Positions 1-7,761 of a stretch of DNA of 64,000 bases are shown one piece after another (the first letter of the stretch is position 1; every line of letters begins with the position of its first letter). The stretch comes from Clostridia bacterium (GTDB taxonomy: Bacteria > Bacillota > Clostridia > Oscillospirales > Acutalibacteraceae), in contig JAFXCH010000013.1 of NCBI GenBank assembly GCA_017516485.1, forward strand, positions 59,195-123,194, read 5' to 3'. Under the pieces are notes generated by a model. The model made no database searches. It was not told where the DNA came from and saw only the letters and a list, made by a program, of their open reading frames with translations. Made by a program: the position numbers and the translations under genes.

Positions 1-456
1 GCAACAGAGGGCTTTATCGGCACGACTACCGTTAAGGATTCTTCAAGTAAAACCGGATATTCAATTATTACGGAAGCAGGTTACATAGAAATAGGTAAAG
101 ATATCGTATTGCTTACCGCACCGGGTGAAATTGTTCCTCAGCTTATTTACGGTAACGTTGTTTCGGCAGAAGACTCCTACCTCGGTACGGAATGGACTTA
201 TGAAATAACCTCAGAACTTATTCCCGAAGAAAAAACAGTTCTTGTTATGGGCCTTTGCAATGATGCAATCGGATATATTATGCCTGATAATGACTTTGCT
301 CACTTTATGACTGATGTCATTTGGGACATTGACGGTGCCGATAAATTTTTCGGTCCCTATCACAGACATTATGAAGAGCTTCTTTCAGCCGGAGGCTCGG
401 CGGGTTCAACAACCATTTCTGTCCTTAACGAGCTTGTAAGAAGCGAAAATCCTTAA
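1..456 (+). CDS. C-terminal part of a neutral-ceramidase-like protein (5' end outside window)
   Basis: The reading frame is open from the first base, so the gene starts upstream of the window; 151 codons remain before TAA. The tail resembles the neutral/alkaline non-lysosomal ceramidase superfamily: a segment reading PGEIVPQ is followed by VMGLCNDAIGYIMP and then a HRHYEELLSAG block. These correspond to the PGE, GLxNDxIGYI and YE.xxS elements that end the ceramidase N-terminal domain. Many clostridial members are annotated only as hypothetical and probably hydrolyse some other amide or ester. It ends 28 bp before the GH3 gene, which has its own strong ribosome site, so the two may be co-transcribed. 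The active-site region is not visible, so the substrate cannot be assigned. Confidence 0.6.
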   Translation, partial: ATEGFIGTTTVKDSSSKTGYSIITEAGYIEIGKDIVLLTAPGEIVPQLIYGNVVSAEDSYLGTEWTYEITSELIPEEKTVLVMGLCNDAIGYIMPDNDFAHFMTDVIWDIDGADKFFGPYHRHYEELLSAGGSAGSTTISVLNELVRSENP

Positions 457-484
457 AAACAAACTTTATTACGGAGGTTCTGGA

Positions 485-2584
485 ATGACGAAGGAAACCG
501 CCAGACAAAAAGCCGGACAGCTTGTTGCAAAAATGACAGTTGAAGAAAAGATTTCACAGCTTCTCTATAATGCACCTGCAATAGAAAGATTAGGTGTAGA
601 AGAATATAACTGGTGGAACGAAAGCTCTCACGGCATTCACGGCGCAGGCACAACCACTGTTTTCCCTCACGCAATAGCAATGGCTTCAACCTTTGACCCC
701 GAGCTTGTGGGCAAGGTTGCCGATGCTATTTCGACAGAAGGCAGAGCAAAATATAACAAGCATGTAAAATACGGCGATCATGATATTTTCAAGGGTATCA
801 CCTTCTGGGCACCCAACATCAACATTTTCCGTGATCCCCGTTGGGGAAGAGGGCAGGAAACCTTCGGTGAAGATCCCTTTCTTACCTCTGAACTGGCAAT
901 TTCCTATATCAACGGAATTCAGGGTAACGGCGAATTTCTGAAAGCAGCAGCCTGTTCAAAGCATTTTGCCGTTCATTCAGGCCCCGAAAAAACAAGACAC
1001 GGATTTAATGCCGTTGTCGATATGCACGATATGTGGGAAACATATCTTCCTGCGTTTGAAAAAACCGTTAAAGCAGGTGTTGCCGGTGTTATGGGTGCGT
1101 ATAACCGCTTGAACGGTGAGCCCTGTTGCTCTCATTCATATCTGATTTCACAGATTCTCCGCAAGCAATGGAATTTTGACGGTTACGTTGTATCCGACTG
1201 CGGGGCACTAAAGGATATCTATAAATTCCACAAATTTGTTGAAACAAAGGCAGAAGCAGCCGCAGCCGCGCTTAAAAGCACCTGTGACCTCAACTGTGGT
1301 GAAACATACGATGCACTTGTTGATGCGTATGAGCAGGATTTAATCAGCGAAGAAGATATAACTGCGGCGGCTGAAAACCTTTTCACAATCCGCTATCTTC
1401 TTGGTGAATTCGAAGAGGTGAGACCGTATTCGGATATCGGATTTGATAAGCTTGACAGTAAGGAGCACAAGGCTCTTAACCTGAAAACTGCAGAGCAATG
1501 CATCGTTCTTCTTGAAAACAAGGATAATTTCCTTCCGCTCGATAAGAATACCGACAAAAAGATTGCTGTTGTAGGTCCCAACTCACTTTCCGTTACCGCA
1601 TTGGAAGGTAACTACAATGGTTATGCATCCGAATATGTGACGGTTGCTGACGGTATCAGAAGAGTTTTTAAGAATGCTGCAATCAGCGTTGAAAAAGGCT
1701 GCAACTACTGTGATGAAAGCCTTAACCACTGGAGTGGCTTCCGGAATATGATAAGCGACGGCATCGCAACAGCAGCCGAAGCGGATATAACAATTCTTGC
1801 ATTGGGGCTTGACCAATCAATTGAGGGTGAAGATACGGGCTATGACAACGACTACACCGTATGCGGAGATAAGAGAACTCTTTATCTTCCCGAAACTCAG
1901 CAGAAGCTTGCGGAAGCAGTCTGCGATGTTTGTGATAACGTTATTGTCGTTCTTCTCTGCGGAAGCTCAATCGATGTCGGTGAAAAGGTAAGGACCCATG
2001 CAAAGGCTGTTATTCACGCATGGTATCCCGGCTCAATGGGCGGCCTTGCTCTTGCAAACATTCTTGCAGGCGATGTAAATCCCTCAGCAAAGCTTCCCGT
2101 CACAATCTATAAAGGCGACCACAATATTCCCGATTTTGAAGATTACAGTATGAAGGGCAGAACCTACAGATACATTGACGGCGAGGCTCTCTATCCCTTT
2201 GGCTTCGGTCTCTCATACACAAAATATAAGTATGGCAACGCGAAGATTGTTTCGGCAGACTCTGACAAGATTACCGTAAGTGCAGAGGTTGAAAACACAG
2301 GCTGTATCGCAGGCAAGGAAATCATTCAGGTTTATGCTTCATATACCGACAGCCGTGTCCCGACTCCTCACAGTCAGCTTTGCTCAATTAAATCCGTTTC
2401 TCTTGAAGCGAAAGAAAAGAAGGAAGTTACTCTCGACATTGACCGCTATTGGGTCAAGGCAGTTACAACGGAAGGCGAAAGGGTTGAACCTGACGGAAAT
2501 ATTACTCTCCGGATCGGAGGACATCAGCCTGACAGCACAAGTGACAAGCTTCTCGGATATTCATGCCTTGAAATTGAACTTTAA
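485..2584 (+). CDS. Glycoside hydrolase family 3 (beta-xylosidase/beta-glucosidase type)
   Basis: A 699-residue GH3 enzyme without signal peptide, so cytoplasmic. It should release terminal beta-linked xylose or glucose from short oligosaccharides. The (alpha/beta)8 domain carries the KHF signature near residue 159 and the nucleophile Asp238 in VVSDCGA. The Cys after that Asp is commoner in xylan 1,4-beta-xylosidases than in beta-glucosidases. The alpha/beta sandwich follows at about 350-560 and a C-terminal fibronectin-III-like domain at about 590-690 (YPFGFGLSYT precedes it). GGAGG sits 8 bp before the ATG. The GH42 gene 61 bp downstream suggests joint breakdown of plant oligosaccharides. 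Family assignment is secure; xylose versus glucose preference is inferred. Confidence 0.93.
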   Translation: MTKETARQKAGQLVAKMTVEEKISQLLYNAPAIERLGVEEYNWWNESSHGIHGAGTTTVFPHAIAMASTFDPELVGKVADAISTEGRAKYNKHVKYGDHDIFKGITFWAPNINIFRDPRWGRGQETFGEDPFLTSELAISYINGIQGNGEFLKAAACSKHFAVHSGPEKTRHGFNAVVDMHDMWETYLPAFEKTVKAGVAGVMGAYNRLNGEPCCSHSYLISQILRKQWNFDGYVVSDCGALKDIYKFHKFVETKAEAAAAALKSTCDLNCGETYDALVDAYEQDLISEEDITAAAENLFTIRYLLGEFEEVRPYSDIGFDKLDSKEHKALNLKTAEQCIVLLENKDNFLPLDKNTDKKIAVVGPNSLSVTALEGNYNGYASEYVTVADGIRRVFKNAAISVEKGCNYCDESLNHWSGFRNMISDGIATAAEADITILALGLDQSIEGEDTGYDNDYTVCGDKRTLYLPETQQKLAEAVCDVCDNVIVVLLCGSSIDVGEKVRTHAKAVIHAWYPGSMGGLALANILAGDVNPSAKLPVTIYKGDHNIPDFEDYSMKGRTYRYIDGEALYPFGFGLSYTKYKYGNAKIVSADSDKITVSAEVENTGCIAGKEIIQVYASYTDSRVPTPHSQLCSIKSVSLEAKEKKEVTLDIDRYWVKAVTTEGERVEPDGNITLRIGGHQPDSTSDKLLGYSCLEIEL

Positions 2585-2594
2585 GATTTATTGA

Positions 2595-2624
2595 ATGGCC
2601 CGGACAAAATACGGTTCGGGTCAT
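2595..2624 (+). other. Intercistronic stem-loop between GH3 and GH42
   Basis: Eleven-base arms (ATGGCCCGGAC and GTTCGGGTCAT) pair fully with two G-U wobbles around an 8-nt loop. No strong U tract follows, so it is more likely an mRNA-processing or stability element, or a leaky terminator, than a full stop. The GH42 ribosome site begins about 10 nt later. Confidence 0.4.
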
Positions 2625-2645
2625 TTAATCCGAAAAGGAGAAAAA

Positions 2646-4655
2646 ATGGCAAAAAAATTTTTTGATCACATAATACATGGCGGAGATTACAACCCTGACC
2701 AATGGATAAGAACACCTGAAATATGGGACGAGGATATGCGTTTGATGAAGCTGGCGCACATCAACAGTGCCACTGTAGGCGTTTTTTCCTGGTCGGCAAT
2801 TGAGCGTGAGGAAGGCGTTTACGATTTCGAATGGCTTGATACAATACTTGATAAAATGCATCAGAACGGAATGTCGGCAATACTTGCCACTCCGTCGGGT
2901 GCCCGACCTGCCTGGCTCGCTGAAAAGTATCCTGAGGTGCTGAGAACCGATGAAAACGGGATACGCCGCAAATTCAGCGACAGACACAATCATTGTCTTA
3001 CCTCCCCCGTATACAGAGAAAAAGTCCGCAGCATCAACAGAATGCTTGCGGAAAGATACAAAAACCATCCTGCCCTGAAAATGTGGCATATTTCAAATGA
3101 ATACAGCGGAGAATGTCGCTGTGAGCTTTGCTGCGAGGCTTTCAGAAAATGGCTCAGAGAATATTACCACAACGATATTGATGAGCTGAATTTTAAATGG
3201 TGGAACGCATTCTGGTCGCATTCCTTTAACGATTTTGACCAGATTAATCCTCCCGAAAAAAACGGAGAAGACAGCGCGTCGGCTCTTAATCTTGCATGGC
3301 AACGTTTTATAACCGACAGCCACATTTCTTTTTTTAAAAATGAGATTGCACCTTTGCGTGAAATTACACCTGATATACCTGTTACCACTAACTTTATGAG
3401 AAGGTACAACGGTATTGATTACCAGAAGTTTGCCGAACATGTTGACCTTGTTTCGTGGGATAATTATCCTGCCTGGGATAAAGGAAGAAATTTTGACGAA
3501 GCTGTAGAAGCAGCGTTTTTACACGATTTTTTCAGGTCATTAAAAAACGGTCAGCCGTTTTTCCTTATGGAAAGTACACCGTCGCTGGTAAACTGGCAGG
3601 ATGTCAACAAGCTGCCTAAATCGGGAATAAATGAGCTGGCATCGATACAAGCGGTTGCACATGGTGCAGACAGCATACAATACTTCCAATGGAGAAAGAG
3701 CAGAGGCGGCGATGAGAAATTCCAAGGTGCTGTTGTAGACCATTGCGGACACGAAAATACAAGAGTTTTCAGAAATGTTACGAAGATAGGCAAAACACTC
3801 GAAGGACTAAGCAGTGTTGTCGGCTCGGAAGCCGAAAGCAAGGTTGCTTTAATATATGATTGGGAGAACGGTTGGGCAGTCAATGTTTTCCGGGGCTATA
3901 ACAACATCCGCAGAGATTATGTGAAGGAATGCAAAAAATGGTATGCTCCGTTTTATAAGAGAGGCATCAGCGTTGACGTCATTTCGATGCAGGATGATTT
4001 TTCAAAATATGATACTGTTATTGCACCGTTTCTCTATATGATGAAGGACGGCACGGAAGAACGGATAGAAGAGTTTGTCGAAAAAGGCGGATGCTTTGTT
4101 GGTACGTATCTTACGGGCATTGTCGATTCGGATGACCTTTGCAAGCTCGGAGGCTATCCCGCAGGTAAGCTGAAAGAGGTTTTCGGAATATGGTGTGAGG
4201 AAACGGATTCTCTGCCTGAGGACCTGCCCGGTAAAGCTGAGTTTAACGGCAAAACTTATGAAGTGAATCACGTCTGCGACATCATCCATTCGAACGGCGC
4301 AAAAATTCTGGGTGAATATAAAACCGATTTCTACAGCGGAATGCCTTGCGTCACTGAAAATGTATACGGAAAAGGCAAGGCTTATTATGCCGCTTTCAGA
4401 AATGACAACGATTTTGTCGACGATTTCTGTGAGATGCTTATTTGCGATAACTCCATTATGCCCGATGCAAATATTGTTCACGGTGACGGCGTGGTTTTGA
4501 GAAAACGCGGCAATAACATATTTGTTATGAATTTTGCTGATGACGAAAGAGAAATTGTTGTTGATAAGAAATACTTAAATGTAATAACGGGCGAAACCGT
4601 TTGCGGCAAAATAACCTTGCCTGTTTGCGGTTATCTTGTTATTAAACCATGCTGA
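2646..4655 (+). CDS. Glycoside hydrolase family 42 beta-galactosidase
   Basis: A cytoplasmic GH42 enzyme of 669 residues. The frame is open from an ATG at 2595, but that ATG lies in a stem-loop and lacks a ribosome site. The ATG at 2646 follows AAAAGGAG, and the family start (HGGDYNPDQW) comes directly after it. The acid/base is Glu152 in WHISNEYSG, the nucleophile Glu309 in FFLMEST, and the Cys cluster GECRCELCC just after Glu152 matches the zinc site of many GH42 enzymes. The C-terminal part contains the trimerisation and beta-sandwich domains. GH42 enzymes act on beta-galactosides of plant or milk origin rather than mainly lactose. Probably co-transcribed with the upstream GH3 gene. Confidence 0.93.
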   Translation: MAKKFFDHIIHGGDYNPDQWIRTPEIWDEDMRLMKLAHINSATVGVFSWSAIEREEGVYDFEWLDTILDKMHQNGMSAILATPSGARPAWLAEKYPEVLRTDENGIRRKFSDRHNHCLTSPVYREKVRSINRMLAERYKNHPALKMWHISNEYSGECRCELCCEAFRKWLREYYHNDIDELNFKWWNAFWSHSFNDFDQINPPEKNGEDSASALNLAWQRFITDSHISFFKNEIAPLREITPDIPVTTNFMRRYNGIDYQKFAEHVDLVSWDNYPAWDKGRNFDEAVEAAFLHDFFRSLKNGQPFFLMESTPSLVNWQDVNKLPKSGINELASIQAVAHGADSIQYFQWRKSRGGDEKFQGAVVDHCGHENTRVFRNVTKIGKTLEGLSSVVGSEAESKVALIYDWENGWAVNVFRGYNNIRRDYVKECKKWYAPFYKRGISVDVISMQDDFSKYDTVIAPFLYMMKDGTEERIEEFVEKGGCFVGTYLTGIVDSDDLCKLGGYPAGKLKEVFGIWCEETDSLPEDLPGKAEFNGKTYEVNHVCDIIHSNGAKILGEYKTDFYSGMPCVTENVYGKGKAYYAAFRNDNDFVDDFCEMLICDNSIMPDANIVHGDGVVLRKRGNNIFVMNFADDEREIVVDKKYLNVITGETVCGKITLPVCGYLVIKPC

Positions 4656-4663
4656 AAAAATAA

Positions 4664-4710
4664 CAAACCGTCTCATTGGTACTCTGTACCTGTGAGGCGG
4701 TTTGCTGTAA
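4664..4710. terminator. Bidirectional terminator between convergent genes
   Basis: CAAACCG-CTCA at 4664-4675 pairs with TGAG-CGGTTTG at 4693-4704. The loop holds a second perfect hairpin (GGTAC TCT GTACC). A-rich sequence before and a moderate T content after let it serve both the GH42 gene and the minus-strand gene ending at 4732. Confidence 0.7.
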
Positions 4711-4731
4711 TTTATGTGTTATGTAATACTA

Positions 4732-5274
4732 TCATTTCATACTTCTGTTTAATACTTTTGTTTTTTCAAAAAGCATAACAACTACAGGTATAATAATTAT
4801 CTGAATAATGATTCCCGGCAGTGCATTAACAACGGCTCCCGCATAAAAAGCGGAAAAGCCGAACTTTGTTGCATCGAGTCCCATGCAGCAGAACTGCACA
4901 AGTCCCCATACAAGCCTGCCTGAAATCATTGACAAAATAAGAGAAACATAGATGTTAATCTTCTTTTTGGGAAGCACACGGTATAAAACACCTGACATAA
5001 GCCCGTAAACAGCCAGCTCGAACGCCATAGCAAAAGCTTTCGGGAATAAGGTCGGCATACCGAGAGTGAATGAGCGTAACAAGGGTGCTGCAGCACCTAT
5101 AACAAATCCCCAGGGGCCTCCACAGAAATATCCGCAAAGAATTACGGGAATATGCATAGGACACAGCATTGCGCCTATCTGAGGAATTTGTCCTGTTAAA
5201 AAGGGCATTACATAAGCAAGTGCGAGAAACATTGCCGCTAACGCAATATTAAGTGTATAGTTCTGTTTTTTCAT
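4732..5274 (-). CDS. ECF transporter S component (substrate-binding membrane subunit)
   Basis: A 180-residue hydrophobic protein with about six membrane segments, fitting the substrate-specific subunits of energy-coupling-factor importers. Such proteins bind a vitamin or related trace compound and share ATPase and T subunits encoded elsewhere. The string QIPQIGAMLCPMHIPV followed by a GGPWG turn and SFTLGMPTLFP is typical of a clostridial subgroup with unassigned substrate. No ATPase gene is near, so it belongs to group II. AAAGGA lies upstream of the ATG. The gene stands alone behind a consensus promoter and an attenuator-like leader, so expression probably depends on a ligand or another RNA-level signal. 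The substrate is unknown. Confidence 0.8.
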   Translation of the reverse strand: MKKQNYTLNIALAAMFLALAYVMPFLTGQIPQIGAMLCPMHIPVILCGYFCGGPWGFVIGAAAPLLRSFTLGMPTLFPKAFAMAFELAVYGLMSGVLYRVLPKKKINIYVSLILSMISGRLVWGLVQFCCMGLDATKFGFSAFYAGAVVNALPGIIIQIIIIPVVVMLFEKTKVLNRSMK

Positions 5275-5416
5275 GGGGAGTCCTTTCTTTTGCGACCGAA
5301 AAATAAAAAGGTGCAGTTATCTCTTCTGAGAAAACAACACCTTCACAGTATCGCATAATTAATGGAAATGCAAAATAAAAGAACTTCTGTTCTGTACATT
5401 ATTCTTCTGAATAACG
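5275..5416 (-). promoter_or_regulatory. Structured 5' leader of the S-component gene, candidate riboswitch or attenuator
   Basis: About 140 nt separate the predicted transcription start from the ATG. On the minus strand three hairpins carry the same AGAA loop closed by C-G: TTATTC/GAATAA (5399-5414), AGAAC/GTTCT (5380-5393), and the inner part of a terminator (5320-5331). A GCAT/ATGC pairing lies between the second and third. The arrangement of a short folded domain, terminator and transporter gene is typical of riboswitches, but it does not match any class I recognise. Confidence 0.5.
5300..5343 (-). terminator. Intrinsic terminator inside the S-component leader
   Basis: Read on the minus strand, AAGGTGT, GTT and TCTC pair with GAGA, AAC and GCACCTT, with two T-T mismatches and an AGAA loop. 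TTTATTTTT follows directly. It stands 25 nt before the start codon, so it would stop transcription before the gene unless antiterminated. Confidence 0.65.
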
Positions 5417-5421
5417 TAGTC

Positions 5422-5450
5422 ATTATATCACTTGAAATGTCTTATTTCAA
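5422..5450 (-). promoter_or_regulatory. Sigma-A promoter for the S-component gene
   Basis: On the minus strand TTGAAA (5445-5450) and TATAAT (5422-5427) are exactly 17 bp apart. The promoter overlaps the last codons of the DUF3842 gene and lies within a 12-bp-arm palindrome (5427-5438 and 5444-5455). Confidence 0.75.
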
Positions 5451-5861
5451 GTGATTATTTATAATTTCTTCAAGCTTCGACAATGCATCCTCAATCAGCG
5501 CGGAGAATGTCTGCATTGTAACACCCGCAACGAGATTTTCACATTTATTTATGGGTATGAGAATACGGACGGCATCGCTCTGACCGACGGCCTTTGCCGC
5601 GTCAGGAGTTATTTCACCGAGCAAAGCATCCGCAATAACAATTCCGATTGGTCCGATAATAACATCTGCTTTTCTGCAGGCAACAATTATGGGGTTTTCG
5701 CCGGTTGCTGCTTTTTTTGCACCTGCCTTTACCATTGCGGTTGTTGCTGCGGCATTTGTGCCGACTGCTGTTAAATCAATATCGGGGTATTTACCGATAA
5801 CTGTTTTAATTATCTGACCTCCCAACTGACCGCCCTGACCGTCGATTACCAGTATATTCAT
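5442..5861 (-). CDS. DUF3842 family protein
   Basis: A 139-residue soluble protein recognised as DUF3842 from its Rossmann-like start ILVIDGQGGQLGG, then AVGTNAAATTAMVKAGA, ATGENPI and DVIIGPIGIVIADALLGEITP. The glycine-rich start suggests nucleotide or dinucleotide binding, but no activity is established for the family. It is the last gene of a minus-strand operon after rlmCD (46-bp gap, AGAGGAG ribosome site). Its stop codon overlaps the promoter of the next gene. Length is normal for the family. Confidence 0.8.
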   Translation of the reverse strand: MNILVIDGQGGQLGGQIIKTVIGKYPDIDLTAVGTNAAATTAMVKAGAKKAATGENPIIVACRKADVIIGPIGIVIADALLGEITPDAAKAVGQSDAVRILIPINKCENLVAGVTMQTFSALIEDALSKLEEIINNHLK

Positions 5862-5907
5862 AGATATTCTCCTCTTAAACTCTTTGAAAATTTGGTTATA
5901 TAAAAAC

Positions 5908-7296
5908 TTAATACACTTGCGTATGCTTTGTATTAAGTTTGGACAAAAGACAAACCGTTTCTACGTGTGCTGTTCTCGGGAACATATCTACCGGGGTTGC
6001 GAGGTGGGTGCCGTCTGGCTTTTGTGCAATATTGTAGCCGAGTGTTGCAAATACGGCACAGTCGCGTGCGAGAGTTGCAGGGTCGCACGATACATACACT
6101 ATACGCTCGGGTGACATTTCGGCAACTGTTTTTATCAGTGCTTCGTCGCAGCCTTTTCTCGGTGGGTCGAGGATTATTACATCGGGCTTTATGCCTTCTT
6201 TTTTGAGCTGTTCTGCCGCCTTTGATGCATCGCCGCATATGAAGCGTGCGTTTGTGATTGAATTGAGCGCCGCATTTTTCTTTGCATCTTCAATAGCAGG
6301 CTCAACAATCTCGACGCCAATCAGTTCTTTAACTTTTTTTGCCATTGTCAGACCTATTGTGCCGACTCCGCAGTACATATCGAGCAGTACGGTTTCGGGC
6401 GTTAGTGCGGCATACTCTGCGGCAATCGAATACAGCCTTTCTGTCTGGTCGCGGTTGACCTGATAGAAAGACAGCGGCGAAATTTTAAACACCGTGTCAA
6501 GCAGAGAGTCCTCAATATAAGCCTTGCCGTAAAGCTCTTTTACTGTGTCGCCGAGGATTACGTTTGTTTTGTCACGGTTTATGTTTATGCTCAGCCCTGT
6601 TACACCGAGCGAAGATATTGCCTTCCAAAGTGCATCTGCTTCGGGCAGGGTATTACCGTTGATTACAACGCAGACGGATATGTTTTTGTTTGCCTTTGAA
6701 CCTCTGATATAAAGGTGACGCAGAAGTCCTTTATGAGTGACTTCATCATAAACAGATATGTTGTTTTCTTCTGCCCAGCTCTTGAATTTTTCAGCGATTT
6801 CCGAAAAAACTTCGGGCTGTAATTTGCAGCAGCCGCAGTCAACAATGTTGTGGCTGTGGAATGAATAAAAGCCGACTTTGACTTTGTCTTTTTCACTGCC
6901 TACCGGCAATTGTGCCTTGTTGCGGTAGAAGTCGGTTTTAGCCGAGCCGACTATTGGTTGAAGTGTTACATCAAGTCCGCCGATTCTTCTGAATGCATCG
7001 TCAACCTTCTGCTGCTTTATTTTAAGCTCTGCATCGTAGCTGATATGGCGGTAAACACAGCCGCCGCATCTGTTGAATACAGGGCAGTCGACCTCAACTC
7101 TGTCAGCAGAGGGGGTAATAATCTGCATAGCCTTTGCAACGGCGTAATTCTTCTTAACTTTTATTGCATGGGCAAGTACGGTGTCGCCCACTGCGGTGTT
7201 GCTGACAAAAACAGCCATACCGTCCTTGTGACCTACACCGTTACCTTCGGCTGTCATACCGGTTATTTCAAGTTCAAATTCATCGTTTTTCTTCAA
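5908..7296 (-). CDS. rlmCD: 23S rRNA (uracil-5-)-methyltransferase, RlmCD/RumA type
   Basis: SAM-dependent RNA methyltransferase of about 462 residues that converts uridines in 23S rRNA to 5-methyluridine. It has an N-terminal TRAM domain (about residues 5-60), then cysteines of an iron-sulphur site (CPVFNRCGGC, and later CGCC), the SAM loop LLDMYCGVGTIGL, DPPRKGC and the catalytic Cys in VSCDPATLARD. I place the start at a TTG (7296) preceded by AGAGG. This overlaps the VanZ gene by 17 bp; the longer frame to 7353 would add residues foreign to the TRAM domain. It is translationally coupled to vanZ and followed by DUF3842. A single RumA-type enzyme in Firmicutes usually modifies both U747 and U1939; that is family knowledge. 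Confidence 0.9.
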   Translation of the reverse strand: MKKNDEFELEITGMTAEGNGVGHKDGMAVFVSNTAVGDTVLAHAIKVKKNYAVAKAMQIITPSADRVEVDCPVFNRCGGCVYRHISYDAELKIKQQKVDDAFRRIGGLDVTLQPIVGSAKTDFYRNKAQLPVGSEKDKVKVGFYSFHSHNIVDCGCCKLQPEVFSEIAEKFKSWAEENNISVYDEVTHKGLLRHLYIRGSKANKNISVCVVINGNTLPEADALWKAISSLGVTGLSININRDKTNVILGDTVKELYGKAYIEDSLLDTVFKISPLSFYQVNRDQTERLYSIAAEYAALTPETVLLDMYCGVGTIGLTMAKKVKELIGVEIVEPAIEDAKKNAALNSITNARFICGDASKAAEQLKKEGIKPDVIILDPPRKGCDEALIKTVAEMSPERIVYVSCDPATLARDCAVFATLGYNIAQKPDGTHLATPVDMFPRTAHVETVCLLSKLNTKHTQVY

Positions 7297-7744
7297 GTTT
7301 TTTACCTCTGAAATGACAGATAATTTTGTATATTGCGTAGCCCGCGGCAACACCTACAGCGCTTCCGAGTGCGTCTACCGCAAGGTCAATAAACTGAAAA
7401 GCTCTGCCCTCAATGAATATCTGGTGTATTTCATCCGTAAGAGAATAAAACACACTGATTATAAAAGGAAGTAACATTTTCGGCTGCTTTGTTGTCTGAT
7501 AAATCGCGTTGAATAAAAGCAGACCGAGTCCGCAGTATTCGAGTCCGTGAGCGATTGAGCGGAATACGTCGTGCCCTATAAATTCGACAAATTCGTTAAA
7601 CAGCTTTGCGACAAAGCCCATTACCGCCATACTCAGTTCAGCTGACTCGGTTGAGGGCTGATGTGACAGCGCAAATATTACCGACATACATACGGCAACG
7701 AGAATCCAGCTGACCGCTGATATTGCTTTTTGTTTTTTGCTCAT
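7280..7744 (-). CDS. VanZ-like membrane protein
   Basis: A 154-residue protein with four to five membrane segments. The VanZ signature is clear: FALSHQPS early, and SLTDEIHQIFIEGR followed by DLAVDALGSAVG near the end. VanZ itself gives low-level teicoplanin resistance; the role of most homologues is unknown and no vancomycin-resistance genes are nearby. Start codon 17 bp after the lipoprotein gene, with AAGGA upstream. The end overlaps rlmCD, so it belongs to the lipoprotein - vanZ - rlmCD - DUF3842 operon. Confidence 0.87.
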   Translation of the reverse strand: MSKKQKAISAVSWILVAVCMSVIFALSHQPSTESAELSMAVMGFVAKLFNEFVEFIGHDVFRSIAHGLEYCGLGLLLFNAIYQTTKQPKMLLPFIISVFYSLTDEIHQIFIEGRAFQFIDLAVDALGSAVGVAAGYAIYKIICHFRGKKLEEKR

Positions 7745-7761
7745 AAAATTTATTCCTTGCT

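Noticed and set aside
2595-2645. Upstream ATG for the GH42 gene.
   Set aside because: It is in a stem-loop without ribosome site; AAAAGGAG precedes the internal ATG, where the family sequence begins.
7297-7353. Longer start for RlmCD.
   Set aside because: The extra residues lie deep inside the VanZ gene, have no ribosome site and do not belong to the TRAM domain.
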